Positions 5,258 to 5,529 of a stretch of DNA of 5,529 nt are shown here, piece by piece (within the stretch, counting starts at the first letter, position 1; each line of letters begins with the position of its first letter). A program made the translations under genes and the position numbers. This stretch comes from an uncultured Rubrobacteraceae bacterium (GTDB taxonomy: Bacteria > Actinomycetota > Rubrobacteria > Rubrobacterales > Rubrobacteraceae): NCBI GenBank assembly GCA_902806015.1, contig CADCUZ010000013.1:11355-16883 (forward strand), written 5' to 3'. The notes below the pieces were generated by a model. That model made no database searches and was not told the origin of the DNA. It saw nothing but the letters and a program-made list of their open reading frames with translations.

Positions 5258-5319
5258 GTGTTTCTACGGATAGACAAGTTGCAGATCGAGCTGCCGCGGC
5301 CCCAGCAGGCAGACCCGGC
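5258..5319 (+). pseudogene. 5' fragment of a manganese (non-haem) catalase gene
   Basis: From the GTG the translation is MFLRIDKLQIELPRPQQADPA, which I recognise from memory as the start of manganese catalases (MF-RIDKLQIELP...DPN, normally followed by AAAVQELLGG and the FGEMSTL...NY block). The family makes a dimanganese enzyme of roughly 270-300 residues that breaks down hydrogen peroxide. Here the match stops after about 20 codons; none of the metal-ligand glutamates and histidines is present, and the frame continues into out-of-frame short-chain dehydrogenase sequence. The fragment cannot make an active catalase. The identification rests on a short but distinctive N-terminus. Confidence 0.65.
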
Positions 5320-5529
5320 GTCGCTGGGCTCGCGCTCTCGGCGGCAGCCTCCTACGTCTCCAGGGGGCTGCGCTTCAACGTTGTCTCGCCGGGGCTCGTA
5401 CAGACCCCCCATGACCGAGAACATCACGCGCAGCGAGACAGCGAGGAAGGCGTCCCTGGACCTCCACCCGCTTGGCAGGCTCAGGGAGCCGGCGGACATC
5501 GCCGCCGCCGCCATCGCGTACCTGCTCGG
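5317..5529 (+). pseudogene. C-terminal remnant of a short-chain dehydrogenase, frameshifted and cut by the window edge
   Basis: From 5317 one frame reads GVAGLALSAAASYVSRGLR and then FNVVSPGLVQTP, the helix after the catalytic lysine and the NxxxPG strand of classical SDR enzymes. At a run of six C (5405-5410) the homology jumps to the next frame and continues as MTENI... and then HPLGRLREPADIAAAAIAYLL, the typical LGRxxEPxDIA...YLxS end of the family. The Rossmann motif, the NNAG strand and the catalytic Ser and Tyr are absent. The first SDR frame starts at the catalase junction, where RPGV stands in place of the usual K-A-G-V. So this is the last third of an SDR with a one-base insertion, and cannot encode an oxidoreductase. 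The gene would end just beyond the window. Confidence 0.7.

Noticed and set aside
4981..5514. Minus-strand ORF of 177 codons at the right end
   Set aside because: It overlaps the recognisable catalase and dehydrogenase remnants on the other strand and matches nothing I know.
1..5529. CRISPR array, tRNA, rRNA or insertion-sequence ends
   Set aside because: No regular repeat-spacer pattern, cloverleaf, rRNA core or terminal inverted repeats with a transposase were seen.

Overview
This is a GC-rich bacterial window. Its strongest content is two neighbouring gene pairs of the type built around ECF sigma factors fused to a C-terminal SnoaL-like domain (the ECF41 / SigJ-like class). High GC with strong third-position bias, clear Shine-Dalgarno sites and the gene families present suggest an actinomycetote. 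The first residues of a manganese catalase and the mix of families would fit a Rubrobacter-like or Thermoleophilia-like organism. That placement is inference; no rRNA or other marker gene is present.

Left part (152-2066, minus strand): a two-gene operon encodes an atypical NAD(P)-binding epimerase/reductase followed by an ECF41 sigma factor. The two overlap by the four bases ATGA. Upstream lies an exact match to the published ECF41 promoter, TGTCACA-N16-CGTC, about 32 nt before the Shine-Dalgarno-supported start of the epimerase gene. The sigma factor carries all three ECF41 hallmark motifs (WLPEP, DGGGK, NPDKL). The simplest reading is a positively autoregulated operon in which the sigma factor transcribes its own partner enzyme and itself. 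Bases 1-151 hold nothing I can assign.

Middle (2067-2884): this stretch holds two hairpins, one of them a perfect 28-bp palindrome; a minus-strand SRPBCC-family gene that seems to have lost its N-terminal end; a roughly 290-base gap; and a 25-28 bp imperfect direct repeat. The repeat has one copy just 3' of the SRPBCC gene and one just 3' of the carboxymuconolactone decarboxylase-like gene.

Second sigma module (2885-4404): a minus-strand AhpD-like carboxymuconolactone decarboxylase family gene with the CxxC-x3-H motif is divergent from a second SnoaL-fused ECF sigma gene. In this sigma factor the WLPEP, DGGGK and NPDKL positions are all substituted. The 137-bp divergent region holds a near-match to the ECF41 promoter reading toward the sigma gene and a GGTCA-N9-TGACC inverted repeat.

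Right part (4405-5529): about 850 bases have no convincing gene, apart from one weak small ORF with a hydrophobic segment. The window ends in a chimeric remnant. A ribosome-binding site, GTG start and about 20 codons matching the start of a manganese catalase run directly into the C-terminal third of a short-chain dehydrogenase, which itself carries a one-base frameshift at a run of six C. This looks like a deletion or recombination scar, or possibly an assembly fault.

ECF41-type sigma genes are known to sit beside carboxymuconolactone decarboxylase, oxidoreductase or epimerase ('COE') genes. Having two such modules with different partner enzymes within 4.3 kb is the main biological point of the window.
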